Of a DNA stretch of 37,242 nt, positions 17,084-25,544 are shown in pieces. This DNA is from Candidatus Magnetominusculus dajiuhuensis (GTDB lineage Bacteria; Nitrospirota; Thermodesulfovibrionia; Thermodesulfovibrionales; Magnetobacteriaceae). The stretch covers positions 1 to 37,242 of the forward strand of contig JADFXP010000024.1 in assembly GCA_015233465.1 (NCBI GenBank). The letters are read 5' to 3'. How positions within the stretch are numbered: the first letter of the stretch is position 1; each line of letters opens with the position of its first letter. The notes under the pieces are model-generated. The model searched no databases. It was not told the DNA's origin and worked only from the letters and a program-made list of their open reading frames with translations. The position numbers were made by a program, and so were the translations under genes.

Positions 17084-17471
17084 TCATGCAAGGGGTATGC
17101 TTAAACTGGCATCTCAGGATTTAAATGCCATAAAAGGTATGCTTGATACAGAGTTTTTTGCAGACAGTATCTTTGGTTTTCATGCTCAACAAGCGGTTGA
17201 GAAATCCTTAAAGGCATGGATTTCAGCACTTTCTGGAACTTATCCTAATATCCATGATATTGAAGAGCTTATTGAGATCATAAGTAGTTTAAATTGTGAT
17301 GTTGATGGATTGGAAATATATGTGGATTACAATCCTTTTGCCGTACAATTTAGGTATACAGAATATGATTCGCAAGAAGAACCGCTTGACCGACTTGATG
17401 TAATTGATAAGGTTCAAGTATTATATGATAAAATAAAAGATATTGTTGACGGGGTTGGTTATGTAGAGTAG
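17070..17471 (+). CDS. HEPN-domain protein (toxin partner of MNT)
   Basis: A 133-residue all-helical HEPN protein of the PF05168 type. The signature FGFHAQQAVEKSLKAWISAL and NIHDIEELIEI is clear. The RX4-6H ribonuclease motif of HEPN toxins is not visible: the equivalent region reads FRYTEYDSQE without a His. It may act on RNA differently or serve as a non-nuclease partner. I chose ATG 17070 because GAGGGGAAGG ends 6 nt upstream; an in-frame start at 17052 lies before that site. Translationally coupled to the MNT gene. Confidence 0.83.
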   Translation: MSDIDHARGMLKLASQDLNAIKGMLDTEFFADSIFGFHAQQAVEKSLKAWISALSGTYPNIHDIEELIEIISSLNCDVDGLEIYVDYNPFAVQFRYTEYDSQEEPLDRLDVIDKVQVLYDKIKDIVDGVGYVE

Positions 17472-17603
17472 GGAGGCGACAGATGAGGATAGGGAGGATG
17501 TTTAATAGAATATTTGTAAAAAATTCCAAATTTAATAAATTATTTTTACTTATTTTAAAAAAAAATAAAAATATGGAGTTATTTATTAAAATAATTTAAT
17601 AAA

Positions 17604-17650
17604 TTGTCATATTTGTCATCATATTGTCATATGGTTTATGTTATTATACA
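17604..17650 (+). promoter_or_regulatory. Triple TTGTCAT direct repeat over a candidate promoter
   Basis: TTGTCAT occurs at 17604-17610, 17613-17619 and 17624-17630. The third copy could be the -35 box, with TATACA at 17645-17650 as the -10 (15-bp spacer). This looks like an operator for the ATPase gene that begins at 17787. The stretch before it (17497-17603) is extremely AT-rich. Confidence 0.4.
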
Positions 17651-17786
17651 TAAATTGAGGCAGTATATGATTAAAAGAGATTGGGTACAAAATAAAAGTT
17701 CTCACTGATAAAAACTAACAATATCCAAGTTGGCTCAATAATTGCTGATTCAAAAGATTGCATTATTTGAAATATGGAGAATTTAT

Positions 17787-19274
17787 ATGGAAAATTATTC
17801 TGAAATTTGGTATGAAAAGATCGGTTTATCAAAAATATCTGATAAATATCCTCATTTTGCAGATATCCGCCATATAAATAACTATGATGAGTTTATGTCT
17901 TTATTCCACGAAGACGAAGGAGTTATTAAAAATTATAATGAATGGTTTAAATTACTTAAAAGGCATAGCAATCGTTGTTTAAAGTTCATTGGTAAGAGAG
18001 GAAGCGGTAAGTCAACTTTTCTAAGATACTTAAAGTTAAGGTCGTCAAAAGAAAACACTGGCTTTCATGTTGAAATTCTTTATGCTCAAGATTTCTGGAA
18101 AAATGATTCAACTAAAACTATAAAAAATTTTGATGAGATGAAGTTAATAAAATCTATTCTTGAGGCAATTATTCAGTATTTTTTATCAAATAGTTTATTT
18201 AATAACGAGAGAGAAGTTAAAGAATATATTGACTATAAAGATAATGATTTACACCAGTTAAAAAACTCTCTAATAAATATAGTCAGAATCGTTGAAAAAG
18301 AAAAATCATTTAAGAAAGATTTGATTTTAATTCTAGATAACTGTGACTTATTTGAATGCCATAATATTGAAGAGATGGTCACCGTATGGCATTCAATGGT
18401 AAATATATTACAGATTTACAAAGTTGTAACTTTGCGTAATACAACAAGTCTACTACTTTCTAAGGATCCAAATGGATTTTTTTCTACTGAGTATAGCTCT
18501 GAAATGAAGTTATTACAAGTAGAATTAATTGATATTTTAAAAAAACGATTTAATAATGTTACTTGTAATCAATGCAACCTTCCTTTTGAACCAAAGTTTA
18601 TGAAATTTTTTGGGGAATTGTTCAATAAAGACTATAGGACATCGTTGTCAAGATTAGAATATTTATTTAATACTATACCAATAACTATAGCAGAAGATTC
18701 AAAGAAAGTTTTTACTAAAAAATACGCATATTATCTTTTAAAAAATCATTATTTACATAATTTTTTTGCTAATTCACTTGAAACATATTCTACTGAATAT
18801 TCAATTCAAAAAGAAATACTTTTTATATTAAATATAAGAAAATTAGTAGATAAGATTTTCTTTCTAATAATGGAAAATCATTTTGGATTTAATAAACAAG
18901 CTATCTGTGAAGCATTGAATGTTCTTATTGTTGATGACTTTATTTACCCCCTTGATTTGAATAATTGGAATAAAATTCTTATGAATAATATTGAATCAAT
19001 TGAGGATTCAAAAAATATAAAAGTAGTCTGGAAGCAAATCAATTTTGAAGTTAAATTATCATCAAAAGCTGATGCTTACATTTTGCTTTTAATGAAAAGT
19101 GTATCACAAAGAGACACCGCAGAAACATATATTAATGCTGCAATTGATTTATTGCCTATAAATTCCAAATGGCTTCCAAATACAAAAAATATTGATAAAA
19201 AAAATGATAACTATCAAAAAACCTTTGGAAAACTCATTGGAAAAATTGATTATGATGAAATTATTAAAAAGTAA
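17787..19274 (+). CDS. P-loop ATPase of unknown function (STAND/AAA-like)
   Basis: A 495-residue protein from ATG 17787 (GGAG 7 nt upstream). Walker A is FIGKRGSGKSTFLRYL near residues 63-78. Walker B is DLILILDNCDLF near 170-185, with Asn-Cys-Asp following the Asp. A sensor-like LRNTTSLLLSK and a Cys pair (CNQCNLPFEP) come later, and the C-terminal 200 residues are helical with winged-helix-like spacing. The layout (ATPase core plus helical C-terminal part) resembles signalling ATPases of conflict systems, but no family is recognised. Base composition is much more AT-rich than metK-ahcY, suggesting transfer. It is followed 38 bp later by a small membrane protein in the same direction. Confidence 0.8.
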   Translation: MENYSEIWYEKIGLSKISDKYPHFADIRHINNYDEFMSLFHEDEGVIKNYNEWFKLLKRHSNRCLKFIGKRGSGKSTFLRYLKLRSSKENTGFHVEILYAQDFWKNDSTKTIKNFDEMKLIKSILEAIIQYFLSNSLFNNEREVKEYIDYKDNDLHQLKNSLINIVRIVEKEKSFKKDLILILDNCDLFECHNIEEMVTVWHSMVNILQIYKVVTLRNTTSLLLSKDPNGFFSTEYSSEMKLLQVELIDILKKRFNNVTCNQCNLPFEPKFMKFFGELFNKDYRTSLSRLEYLFNTIPITIAEDSKKVFTKKYAYYLLKNHYLHNFFANSLETYSTEYSIQKEILFILNIRKLVDKIFFLIMENHFGFNKQAICEALNVLIVDDFIYPLDLNNWNKILMNNIESIEDSKNIKVVWKQINFEVKLSSKADAYILLLMKSVSQRDTAETYINAAIDLLPINSKWLPNTKNIDKKNDNYQKTFGKLIGKIDYDEIIKK

Positions 19275-19312
19275 CAACCTATAAAGTCTAAGAGGAGGCT
19301 CTGATAAATTAT

Positions 19313-19798
19313 ATGCTAAAAAAAATCTCCATAATTTTAATTTTTTTACTCGCTATTATTATGTCTTCAAGTATAATTATGAATTTTATTTCTGGAACAA
19401 AAGATACAATAGAAATTGTCAAGCAACTATCAATTCTAATTCAATCTTTGACGCTACTTTTAGTAATCCTAAATTTTATATATACTCATTTAGATGCTTC
19501 CAATATAATAATTATTGAAAAAAATTGGAAAACAGATGCAAAAAAAATACCTCTTAAATTATGGAACTTAGGGAAAAATATCGCAATTTTTGATTGTGTA
19601 AGAACAATGTCAATTGAGTGTTTCAGTACAGAAGCAGACAATAAAGAGACTGAGAATGCTACAATTGCTGTGTTGCCACAATCAAAAATAGAATTTAAAA
19701 TAATTTTAAAGGATGAGAGTAAAGGATTAGATAAAATTGTTTGTCAATATTTTGATAATCTTGGTAGTCATAGTTTGATAATTAAGAGAGATAATTAA
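19313..19798 (+). CDS. Two-helix membrane protein, partner of the upstream ATPase
   Basis: A 161-residue protein. TM1 spans about residues 4-27 (SIILIFLLAIIMSSSIIMNF) and TM2 about 40-61 (LSILIQSLTLLLVILNFIYT). A soluble beta-rich domain of about 95 residues follows, containing LKLWNLGKNIAIFD, a pattern seen in Ig-like domains of several bacterial membrane proteins. No enzyme motif is visible. AGGAGG at 19293-19298 is 14 nt from ATG 19313, unusually far; an in-frame ATA at 19304 would sit at ideal spacing, so the start is uncertain. Likely co-transcribed with the ATPase, and a candidate membrane effector or anchor for it. Confidence 0.72.
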   Translation: MLKKISIILIFLLAIIMSSSIIMNFISGTKDTIEIVKQLSILIQSLTLLLVILNFIYTHLDASNIIIIEKNWKTDAKKIPLKLWNLGKNIAIFDCVRTMSIECFSTEADNKETENATIAVLPQSKIEFKIILKDESKGLDKIVCQYFDNLGSHSLIIKRDN

Positions 19799-19905
19799 GA
19801 TGATCATAATGCATATGTCTGTAAAATTAGTACATAGAAATAACAAAAGAGATAAAACTAGTTAAAAAAACTTAAGGCAAAAATAGCCACTTGTCAATAG
19901 AAGTT

Positions 19906-20166
19906 TTAATAAAATCGTTCATAATCTTTATGACTGCCAATCCAAAACCATGTAACTGTATTATCCTCAAAGATTCCTAATGCCCTGTAACCTATTGTTA
20001 CCCTGACAGACCAAATTCGTTCTTCTTTATTAATACATTTGAAATGCAGAGATGGATGAAAGGGGTATTTCTGCCATAAATTAAACGTATTTTTAATGCT
20101 GATCTTGATATTATCATTTTGAGATTAATAGGCAGTCCAAAATGAAGGCAGAACAGATGAATTCAC
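19906..20166 (-). pseudogene. RelE/HigB-superfamily toxin broken by an in-frame TAA
   Basis: The frame starts with GTG at 20166, overlapping the antitoxin stop (GTGA). It reads VNSSVLPSFWTAY, meets TAA at 20125-20127, and continues in the same frame for 72 more codons. The rest contains a clear RelE/ParE-type fold: KYPFHPSLHFKCI, WSVRVTIGYRALGIF and WFWIGSHKDYERFY. Full-length relatives start with a similar PSFW segment, so a single nonsense change explains the break. No other start codon with a ribosome site restores the N terminus. The toxin is probably inactive while its antitoxin is intact. Confidence 0.75.
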
Positions 20167-20393
20167 AGCCTTTCAAAATCCATAGGCTTGGCAAAACCTG
20201 CTTTGATTTCTGCCTTGGCTTTTTGAGAAGCCTCAATCAATACCTCTTGATTTTTATTGAATAGGTTCTCCCATATTTTATCATCATTTGCTTCAGTGAT
20301 GATACGTCTTATCTCTTCTATAATATAATCCTGCATTGGTTCAGGCACTGATTCCATCATTTTTATTACAGTTTCAATTGATTTTGTAGTCAT
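20163..20393 (-). CDS. Antitoxin of a type II toxin-antitoxin pair
   Basis: A 76-residue protein, MTTKSIETVIKMMESVPEPM at the N terminus, followed by amphipathic helices and a C-terminal tail (GFAKPMDFERL) like the toxin-binding ends of small antitoxins paired with RelE-like toxins. It lies directly upstream of, and overlaps by 4 bp, the broken toxin gene. A TATAAT-like box in the AT-rich space upstream (around 20430-20440) may be its promoter. Intact frame. Confidence 0.75.
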   Translation of the reverse strand: MTTKSIETVIKMMESVPEPMQDYIIEEIRRIITEANDDKIWENLFNKNQEVLIEASQKAKAEIKAGFAKPMDFERL

Positions 20394-20601
20394 CGTTTTA
20401 CCCCATATATGTAATAAGTTTAGTTTATTATATCAAAATTGACGAATGATTTAATAGTATGAAAAACAGATATTTATCATAAATGAGTCTATATAGCAGA
20501 GAGGATTATAGTAACCTATAATACCACCAATAAAATTATGTTATATGCTGCTAATCATTTATTGTTAAAACTATCCACACAACTTTTCTCTCTCAATAAG
20601 T

Positions 20602-20607
20602 TATAAT
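20602..20607 (+). promoter_or_regulatory. -10 box 5 nt before the cysE-cysS start (leaderless candidate)
   Basis: TATAAT at 20602-20607 matches the consensus exactly and ends only 5 nt before ATG 20613. Transcription would start at the A of ATG or next to it. No Shine-Dalgarno site is present. The -35 region is weak. Confidence 0.5.
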
Positions 20608-20612
20608 ATTCA

Positions 20613-22763
20613 ATGTCAATTTTTGAAGAAATCCTTAGAGATTATAAAGCAGTCTTTATCCGTGACCCAGCTGCAAGGGGATTCCTTGATGTCATCATAA
20701 ACTATTCTGGGTTTCATGCTATTGTTTTGTATCGCATTATCCATCGTCTTTGGAATCTCAAAATCCCAATTCTTCCACGATTTTTATCCCAGATTGTTCG
20801 CATTTTCACTGGAGTTGAAATTCATCCTGCCGCAAAGATTGGAGCTGGTTTTTTTATTGATCATGGCACAGGAGTTGTCATTGGCGAGACAACTGAAATT
20901 GGTACGGAATGCCTGATTTATCAAGGAGTTACACTTGGAGGGACTGGCAAGGAACAAGGAAAACGCCATCCTACCCTTCAGAATAATGTGGTTATTGGCG
21001 CTGGGGCAAAAATTTTAGGTTCAATTACCATTGGCAGTTATGCTAAAATAGGCGCAAATTCTGTGGTGCTTGAGGATGTCCCGCAGCATTCAATTGTGGT
21101 CGGCATTCCTGCTAAGATTATCAAACGCAGGGTCAGCCGTTTTGATACTCAAGCAAATATTATTGAATCCCTTGATCATGTGCATATGCCTGACCCTGTT
21201 GAGGAGCGTTTTAAGCTGCTTGAGGCAAAGATTAAAACCCTTGAAAGTACGATGAAAAAATTTCATGATATAGAAGAACTTCCAATGAGAAAAGGAGATG
21301 GCGTGAGAGTTTATAATACGATTTCAGCTCAAAAAGAGGATTTAATTCCTATTAAGGATAAGCACATTAATATGTATGTCTGTGGAGTCACTGTTTATGA
21401 CTACTGTCATGTTGGACATGCGCGAAGCGCAATTGTATTTGATGTGATTAGACGTTATCTGAGCTATAGAGGTTATGATGTCAAATTCATCAGGAATTTT
21501 ACGGATATTGACGATAAGATTATTAATCGCGCAAATGAGCTTGGGATTGGTTGGGATGAACTTTCCAAAAAGTACACTAGTGAATTTTATCATGATATGG
21601 ATCTGCTTGGAGTGGGCAGGGGGGATATTGAGCCAAAGGCAACAGAGCATATCTCTGAGATGATAGAGATAATAGCGCAATTAATTGAAAGTGGTTATGC
21701 TTATTCGGTTGATGGCGATGTGTTTTATGAGATAGAAAAATTTAAGGATTACGGGAAATTATCAAAGAAAGACATATCAAAACTTGAGGCAGGTTCAAGG
21801 GTTAATGTAGATAAACGCAAGAGGAATCCATTTGATTTTTCTCTATGGAAGTCTTCAAAACCGTCAGAGCCTTCATGGGAGTCGCCTTGGGGACAGGGAA
21901 GACCGGGCTGGCATACTGAATGCAGCGCAATGTCTAAAAAATATCTTGGCGAGACCTTTGATATTCATGGCGGAGGGGCGGATCTGATTTTTCCGCATCA
22001 TGAAAATGAGATAGCTCAATCTGAGGCATTATCTGGTAAAACCCTTGCTAATTATTGGATACATAATGGTTTTATTACGATTGATAAAGAAAAGATGTCT
22101 AAATCCCTTGGCAATTTCTTTACAATAAGGGATATTTTAAGGCTCTATGACCCAGAGGTCTTAAGATTATTTTTAATTTCAACTCATTATAGATCTCCAA
22201 TTGAGTTTTCAGAGGATCAATTAAGGGATGTAGAGATATCGGTTGATAGGTATTATTCCACAATGCTTCGGGTAGAGGAGTTTTTGACATTAAAAGGTCA
22301 TGCAAAGAAAGAGCCTGATTTATCGTCTTTACAAAAGATTGTCTCATCCGCTATAAATAGATTTACAGAAGTAATGGACGATGATTTTAATACAGCTCAA
22401 GGCGTTGGAATTATATTTGAATTAATAAGAGAGATAAATCGTTTCCTTGATACTAAGCAAAAGGGGAGTTCCGCTGATGTTTTGATTAAGCAGGCGATGT
22501 CTTTGATACGTCAGTTTAGCGATATATTAGGAATCTTCACAAAAACTCCAGATACATGGCAAATATCACTGATGAAGACGAAAGTTATTCCTTTAAAAGA
22601 GAGTGATATCGCTGAATTAATTGAAAATAGAAATACTGCTCGCGCTGGTAAAGACTATGCTGCAAGCGATAAAATCCGAGCTGATCTTGATAAAATGGGT
22701 ATAATTCTTGAAGACAGGATGGGAAAGACTACTTGGAAGGTTAAATTAAACTATAAAGTATGA
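20613..22763 (+). CDS. Serine O-acetyltransferase / cysteinyl-tRNA synthetase fusion (CysE-CysS)
   Basis: One 716-codon frame covers two enzymes. Residues 1 to about 195 are serine acetyltransferase, the first step of cysteine synthesis, with left-handed beta-helix repeats and FIDHGTGVVIGET, LGGTGK and KRHPTL. A coiled linker (FKLLEAKIKTLESTMKKFH) leads to residue 231 onward, a complete class I cysteinyl-tRNA synthetase: zinc ligands in YVCGVTVYD, HTECSAMS and FPHHENE, HIGH motif as HVGHA near 266, and KMSKSLGN near 494. An internal GGAG at 21294-21297 precedes GTG 21303, exactly where free CysS proteins begin (VRVYNT), so separate CysS may also be made. The two genes are neighbours in many bacteria; here the stop between them is missing. 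Confidence 0.93.
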   Translation: MSIFEEILRDYKAVFIRDPAARGFLDVIINYSGFHAIVLYRIIHRLWNLKIPILPRFLSQIVRIFTGVEIHPAAKIGAGFFIDHGTGVVIGETTEIGTECLIYQGVTLGGTGKEQGKRHPTLQNNVVIGAGAKILGSITIGSYAKIGANSVVLEDVPQHSIVVGIPAKIIKRRVSRFDTQANIIESLDHVHMPDPVEERFKLLEAKIKTLESTMKKFHDIEELPMRKGDGVRVYNTISAQKEDLIPIKDKHINMYVCGVTVYDYCHVGHARSAIVFDVIRRYLSYRGYDVKFIRNFTDIDDKIINRANELGIGWDELSKKYTSEFYHDMDLLGVGRGDIEPKATEHISEMIEIIAQLIESGYAYSVDGDVFYEIEKFKDYGKLSKKDISKLEAGSRVNVDKRKRNPFDFSLWKSSKPSEPSWESPWGQGRPGWHTECSAMSKKYLGETFDIHGGGADLIFPHHENEIAQSEALSGKTLANYWIHNGFITIDKEKMSKSLGNFFTIRDILRLYDPEVLRLFLISTHYRSPIEFSEDQLRDVEISVDRYYSTMLRVEEFLTLKGHAKKEPDLSSLQKIVSSAINRFTEVMDDDFNTAQGVGIIFELIREINRFLDTKQKGSSADVLIKQAMSLIRQFSDILGIFTKTPDTWQISLMKTKVIPLKESDIAELIENRNTARAGKDYAASDKIRADLDKMGIILEDRMGKTTWKVKLNYKV
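21294..21305 (+). promoter_or_regulatory. Internal ribosome site and GTG start for free CysS
   Basis: GGAG at 21294-21297 lies 5 nt before GTG 21303-21305, in frame with the fusion. Translation from here gives VRVYNTISAQ at the N terminus, matching the natural start of CysS proteins. An in-frame ATG at 21285 lies before the site. Confidence 0.5.
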
Positions 22764-22853
22764 TAGTAATCATACTTTAAATGAATTATATAGGTTAATA
22801 TGTAGAAAATCTTGGAATAAGTTATCAATTCTATAAAGGAGAGATTTTCTATA

Positions 22854-24668
22854 ATGAGACATGCAGTCACTAAATATGTTGAGAAATTAAGATACAAATA
22901 CCCATACGGATTCAGCCCTCATACAATGATTGTCATACTTGCAATAGCTATAGGGGTTATGTCTGCTGGTATGGTTATAATATTCCGTTTTATCCTTGAA
23001 CATGTAAAGGAGTTGATATTTATAGGTGGACAGGAGCTTTTACACATTGAAAAAATTAATTGGCAGGAATTTAGTTGGCATGATTTTAAGTCTCGGCTTT
23101 TATTACCACTTTTACCAATGTTTGGTGCTGTATTACTTATCCCCCTTGCAAAGTTATTTCCGGGCGAGGTTTATGGATATAAATTCCCATTTTTCATTGA
23201 AAAGGTCAATCTTAGAGGCGCAATAGTATCATTTAAGACAATTTTCTTAAGAATCATAGCCCCAGCGCTATCGCTTGGTTCTGGAGGTTCAGTAGGCGTT
23301 GAGGGGCCTGTTGCGATTATTGGAGCTGGAGTTGGTTCATTAACTGGACAGTTTTTTGGTTCTTCCGCTCAACAAAGGACACTTTTGATTGCAGCTGGGG
23401 CGGCTGGAACAATTGCCGCAACATTTAAAGCTCCTATTGCTGGAGTAATGTTTTCTACAGAGATTTTACTTTTGGGCAATTTTGAGATGATCTCTTTTAT
23501 AGCTATTGTTATTTCAGCAGCTATTGCAGCTGCTATCTCTAATGCCTACTACGGCTCTGCACCTGCCTTTACAATGCCAATCACTGAGATCAAAAGTATC
23601 TATGAAACTCCTTTGTATATTTTATTGGGACTCTATTTGGGAGTAATATCAGTGCTGTTTACTAAGATATTTTATTGGACTAAGTGGAAGTTTGAAGCCA
23701 TTCAAATTAGTGAATATATTAAACCAATTATTGGCGCATTTATTGTTGGAGTTATTGGAGTTTTCTATCCGCATGTTATGACAGACGGTTATGACCATAT
23801 TGTTGAAGCCTTAAAGGGTAATTTTGTATTTTCACTGATGTTTGCTTTGATATTTATAAAGATAATTGCAACATCTCTATCTCTTGGATCAGGAGGGGCG
23901 GGCGGAGTATTTGCGCCTTCTCTTTTTATTGGGGCTATGGCTGGCGGGGCTTTTGGCGCTGCTGTAAATTATATTTTCCCTGAGCAAATAACATATTTAT
24001 ATATCTCACAACCGGGTACTTATGCAGCAATTGGAATGGGGGGATTTTTGGCGGCAGCAACACATGCCCCTCTTACAGGGATTTTTTTAATGCTTGAGTT
24101 GACTGGAAATTATAAGGTCTTGATACCTGTTATGCTTGCCTCAGTTACTGGGGTTTTCATGGCAACAAGGATTTTTAAGGATTCTATAGACACTGTAGAA
24201 TTGACCAAAAAAGGAGTAGATCTGCATGAAGGTAAGGAACTTACTATACTTAAATCTCTCAAGGTCATCGATATTATGACTAAGACTTTTACTTCTATTG
24301 ATAAAGACGAAACCTTAAACCATGTAATAGATTTAATAATCAAGGGTCATGGCATGTATTTCCCTGTAGTTAATTCAAAGATGGAGTTGTATGGAATTAT
24401 CTCAATCAATGATATTAAGTCAGTTGTGCTTGATGATAAGATTAAGCAAGTGGTAACCGCAGGCCAGCTTAGCACTGAGGATGTCGTAGTGATTAATTCT
24501 ACGGATAATTTAAATGAAGCACTTGAAAAGTTAAGTATGATGGATTTAGATGAGATGCCTGTTGTGGATGTTTTTGCGCATAAAAAGGTGCTTGGTATGA
24601 TTAGAAAGTCAGATATTCTCTCAACCTATAACTATGAACTCAGGGCGCGGCAAGCAGAGTCACATTAA
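22854..24668 (+). CDS. ClC-type chloride channel/transporter with CBS pair
   Basis: A 604-residue inner membrane protein of the voltage-gated chloride channel family. The ion-path motifs are visible: GSGGSVGVEGPVAIIGAG (gating Glu kept, but the usual GREGP is GVEGP), the FSTEILL block carrying the internal Glu, and GSGGAGGVFAPSLFIGA. Residues from about 465 form two CBS domains (VIDIMTKTFTSI, FPVVNSKMELYGIISI, EMPVVDVFAHKKVLGMI) that usually bind adenine nucleotides and regulate activity. ATG 22854 follows AAGGAGAG at somewhat long spacing. It has its own start region and a terminator-like hairpin after it, so it is probably monocistronic. Confidence 0.93.
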   Translation: MRHAVTKYVEKLRYKYPYGFSPHTMIVILAIAIGVMSAGMVIIFRFILEHVKELIFIGGQELLHIEKINWQEFSWHDFKSRLLLPLLPMFGAVLLIPLAKLFPGEVYGYKFPFFIEKVNLRGAIVSFKTIFLRIIAPALSLGSGGSVGVEGPVAIIGAGVGSLTGQFFGSSAQQRTLLIAAGAAGTIAATFKAPIAGVMFSTEILLLGNFEMISFIAIVISAAIAAAISNAYYGSAPAFTMPITEIKSIYETPLYILLGLYLGVISVLFTKIFYWTKWKFEAIQISEYIKPIIGAFIVGVIGVFYPHVMTDGYDHIVEALKGNFVFSLMFALIFIKIIATSLSLGSGGAGGVFAPSLFIGAMAGGAFGAAVNYIFPEQITYLYISQPGTYAAIGMGGFLAAATHAPLTGIFLMLELTGNYKVLIPVMLASVTGVFMATRIFKDSIDTVELTKKGVDLHEGKELTILKSLKVIDIMTKTFTSIDKDETLNHVIDLIIKGHGMYFPVVNSKMELYGIISINDIKSVVLDDKIKQVVTAGQLSTEDVVVINSTDNLNEALEKLSMMDLDEMPVVDVFAHKKVLGMIRKSDILSTYNYELRARQAESH

Positions 24669-24680
24669 TTGATATATAAT

Positions 24681-24706
24681 ATCTCCTGCAGCTCTCCGCA
24701 GGAGAT
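24681..24706 (+). terminator. Hairpin after the ClC gene
   Basis: ATCTCCTGC (24681-24689) pairs perfectly with GCAGGAGAT (24698-24706) across an 8-nt loop. A TTTTTT run follows at some distance (from about 24719). Plausible terminator, 13 bp after the stop codon; the T-tract is not adjacent. Confidence 0.55.
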
Positions 24707-24878
24707 TAAATTAAGAGATTTTTTCAAATATAGATAGAGTTGTCCCTCACAAATTTTCCTTTCCTTTAATTTTATATTAAATATATAAAATTTCATATTG
24801 AACTTATGGCTTTTAAATATGTAACTATATTATAATACCTCTAACAAATAATAAAATATTTCAAAAGGGGTCATTATA

Positions 24879-25544
24879 ATGATTAAAATTGCGCCAGAGG
24901 GATGGCCATTTATCATTTCTTCAGCGGTATTTGGGATAGCGGTATTCCTTATTTTTCATAATTGGTTGATTGTTATTCCAATTCTTATCCTGCTTTTTAT
25001 GATATTTTTCTTTAGAGACCCTGAAAGAAACACTCCAACAGACCCAAATATTATAGCAAGTCCTGCAGATGGAAAGATAATTAAGATTGAAAAGATGTAT
25101 GAACATGAATATCTAAAAAAAGATGTAATAAAGATAAGTATATTTATGTCTCCATTTAATGTTCATATTAATAGAGCGCCATTTAACGGTATTGTGGTTG
25201 GAGTAGCTCATAATAAGGGAGGATTTTTTGCTGCCTATAAAGATGATGCCTCAATAAAAAATGAAAACATAGCCATGGTTATTAAGACCATTAAAGGCGA
25301 TATTTTAGTTAGACAGGTTGCTGGGTTTATTGCAAGAAGGGCTGTGTGCAGAGTAAAGCCAGGTGATACATTAAGCACTGGAGACCGTTATGGTTTGATT
25401 AAATTCAGCTCTAGGGTTGATCTTTACCTGCCTCCAAGTGTTGAGACTGCGGTGAAGCTAAATGATATTGTAAAGTCGGGTGAAACTATTATTGCAAGAT
25501 GGCAGTTGGAAAGCGCTCTTAATACGGAGGATATAAAAACTTGA
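24879..25544 (+). CDS. psd: Phosphatidylserine decarboxylase proenzyme (short type)
   Basis: Psd converts phosphatidylserine to phosphatidylethanolamine after self-cleavage that makes a pyruvoyl group. The 221-residue length, two N-terminal hydrophobic segments (residues about 8-45) and FMSPFNVHINRAPFNG mark the short, archaeal-like subfamily. The cleavage region reads IKFSSRVDLYLP with Ser177-Ser178, where this subfamily normally has Gly-Ser (FGSRVDLYLP). The nucleophilic Ser is kept but the preceding Gly is Ser. AAAAGGGG lies 9 nt before ATG 24879. First gene of psd-pssA-leuA; the stop overlaps the pssA start (TTGA). Confidence 0.93.
   Translation: MIKIAPEGWPFIISSAVFGIAVFLIFHNWLIVIPILILLFMIFFFRDPERNTPTDPNIIASPADGKIIKIEKMYEHEYLKKDVIKISIFMSPFNVHINRAPFNGIVVGVAHNKGGFFAAYKDDASIKNENIAMVIKTIKGDILVRQVAGFIARRAVCRVKPGDTLSTGDRYGLIKFSSRVDLYLPPSVETAVKLNDIVKSGETIIARWQLESALNTEDIKT

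Noticed and set aside
13063..20127. Selenocysteine recoding as an explanation for the in-frame stops, given selC
   Set aside because: The stops are TAG (13063) and TAA (20125, 31765), none is TGA, so Sec insertion cannot explain them. I found no gene in the window with an internal TGA in a plausible selenoprotein context.
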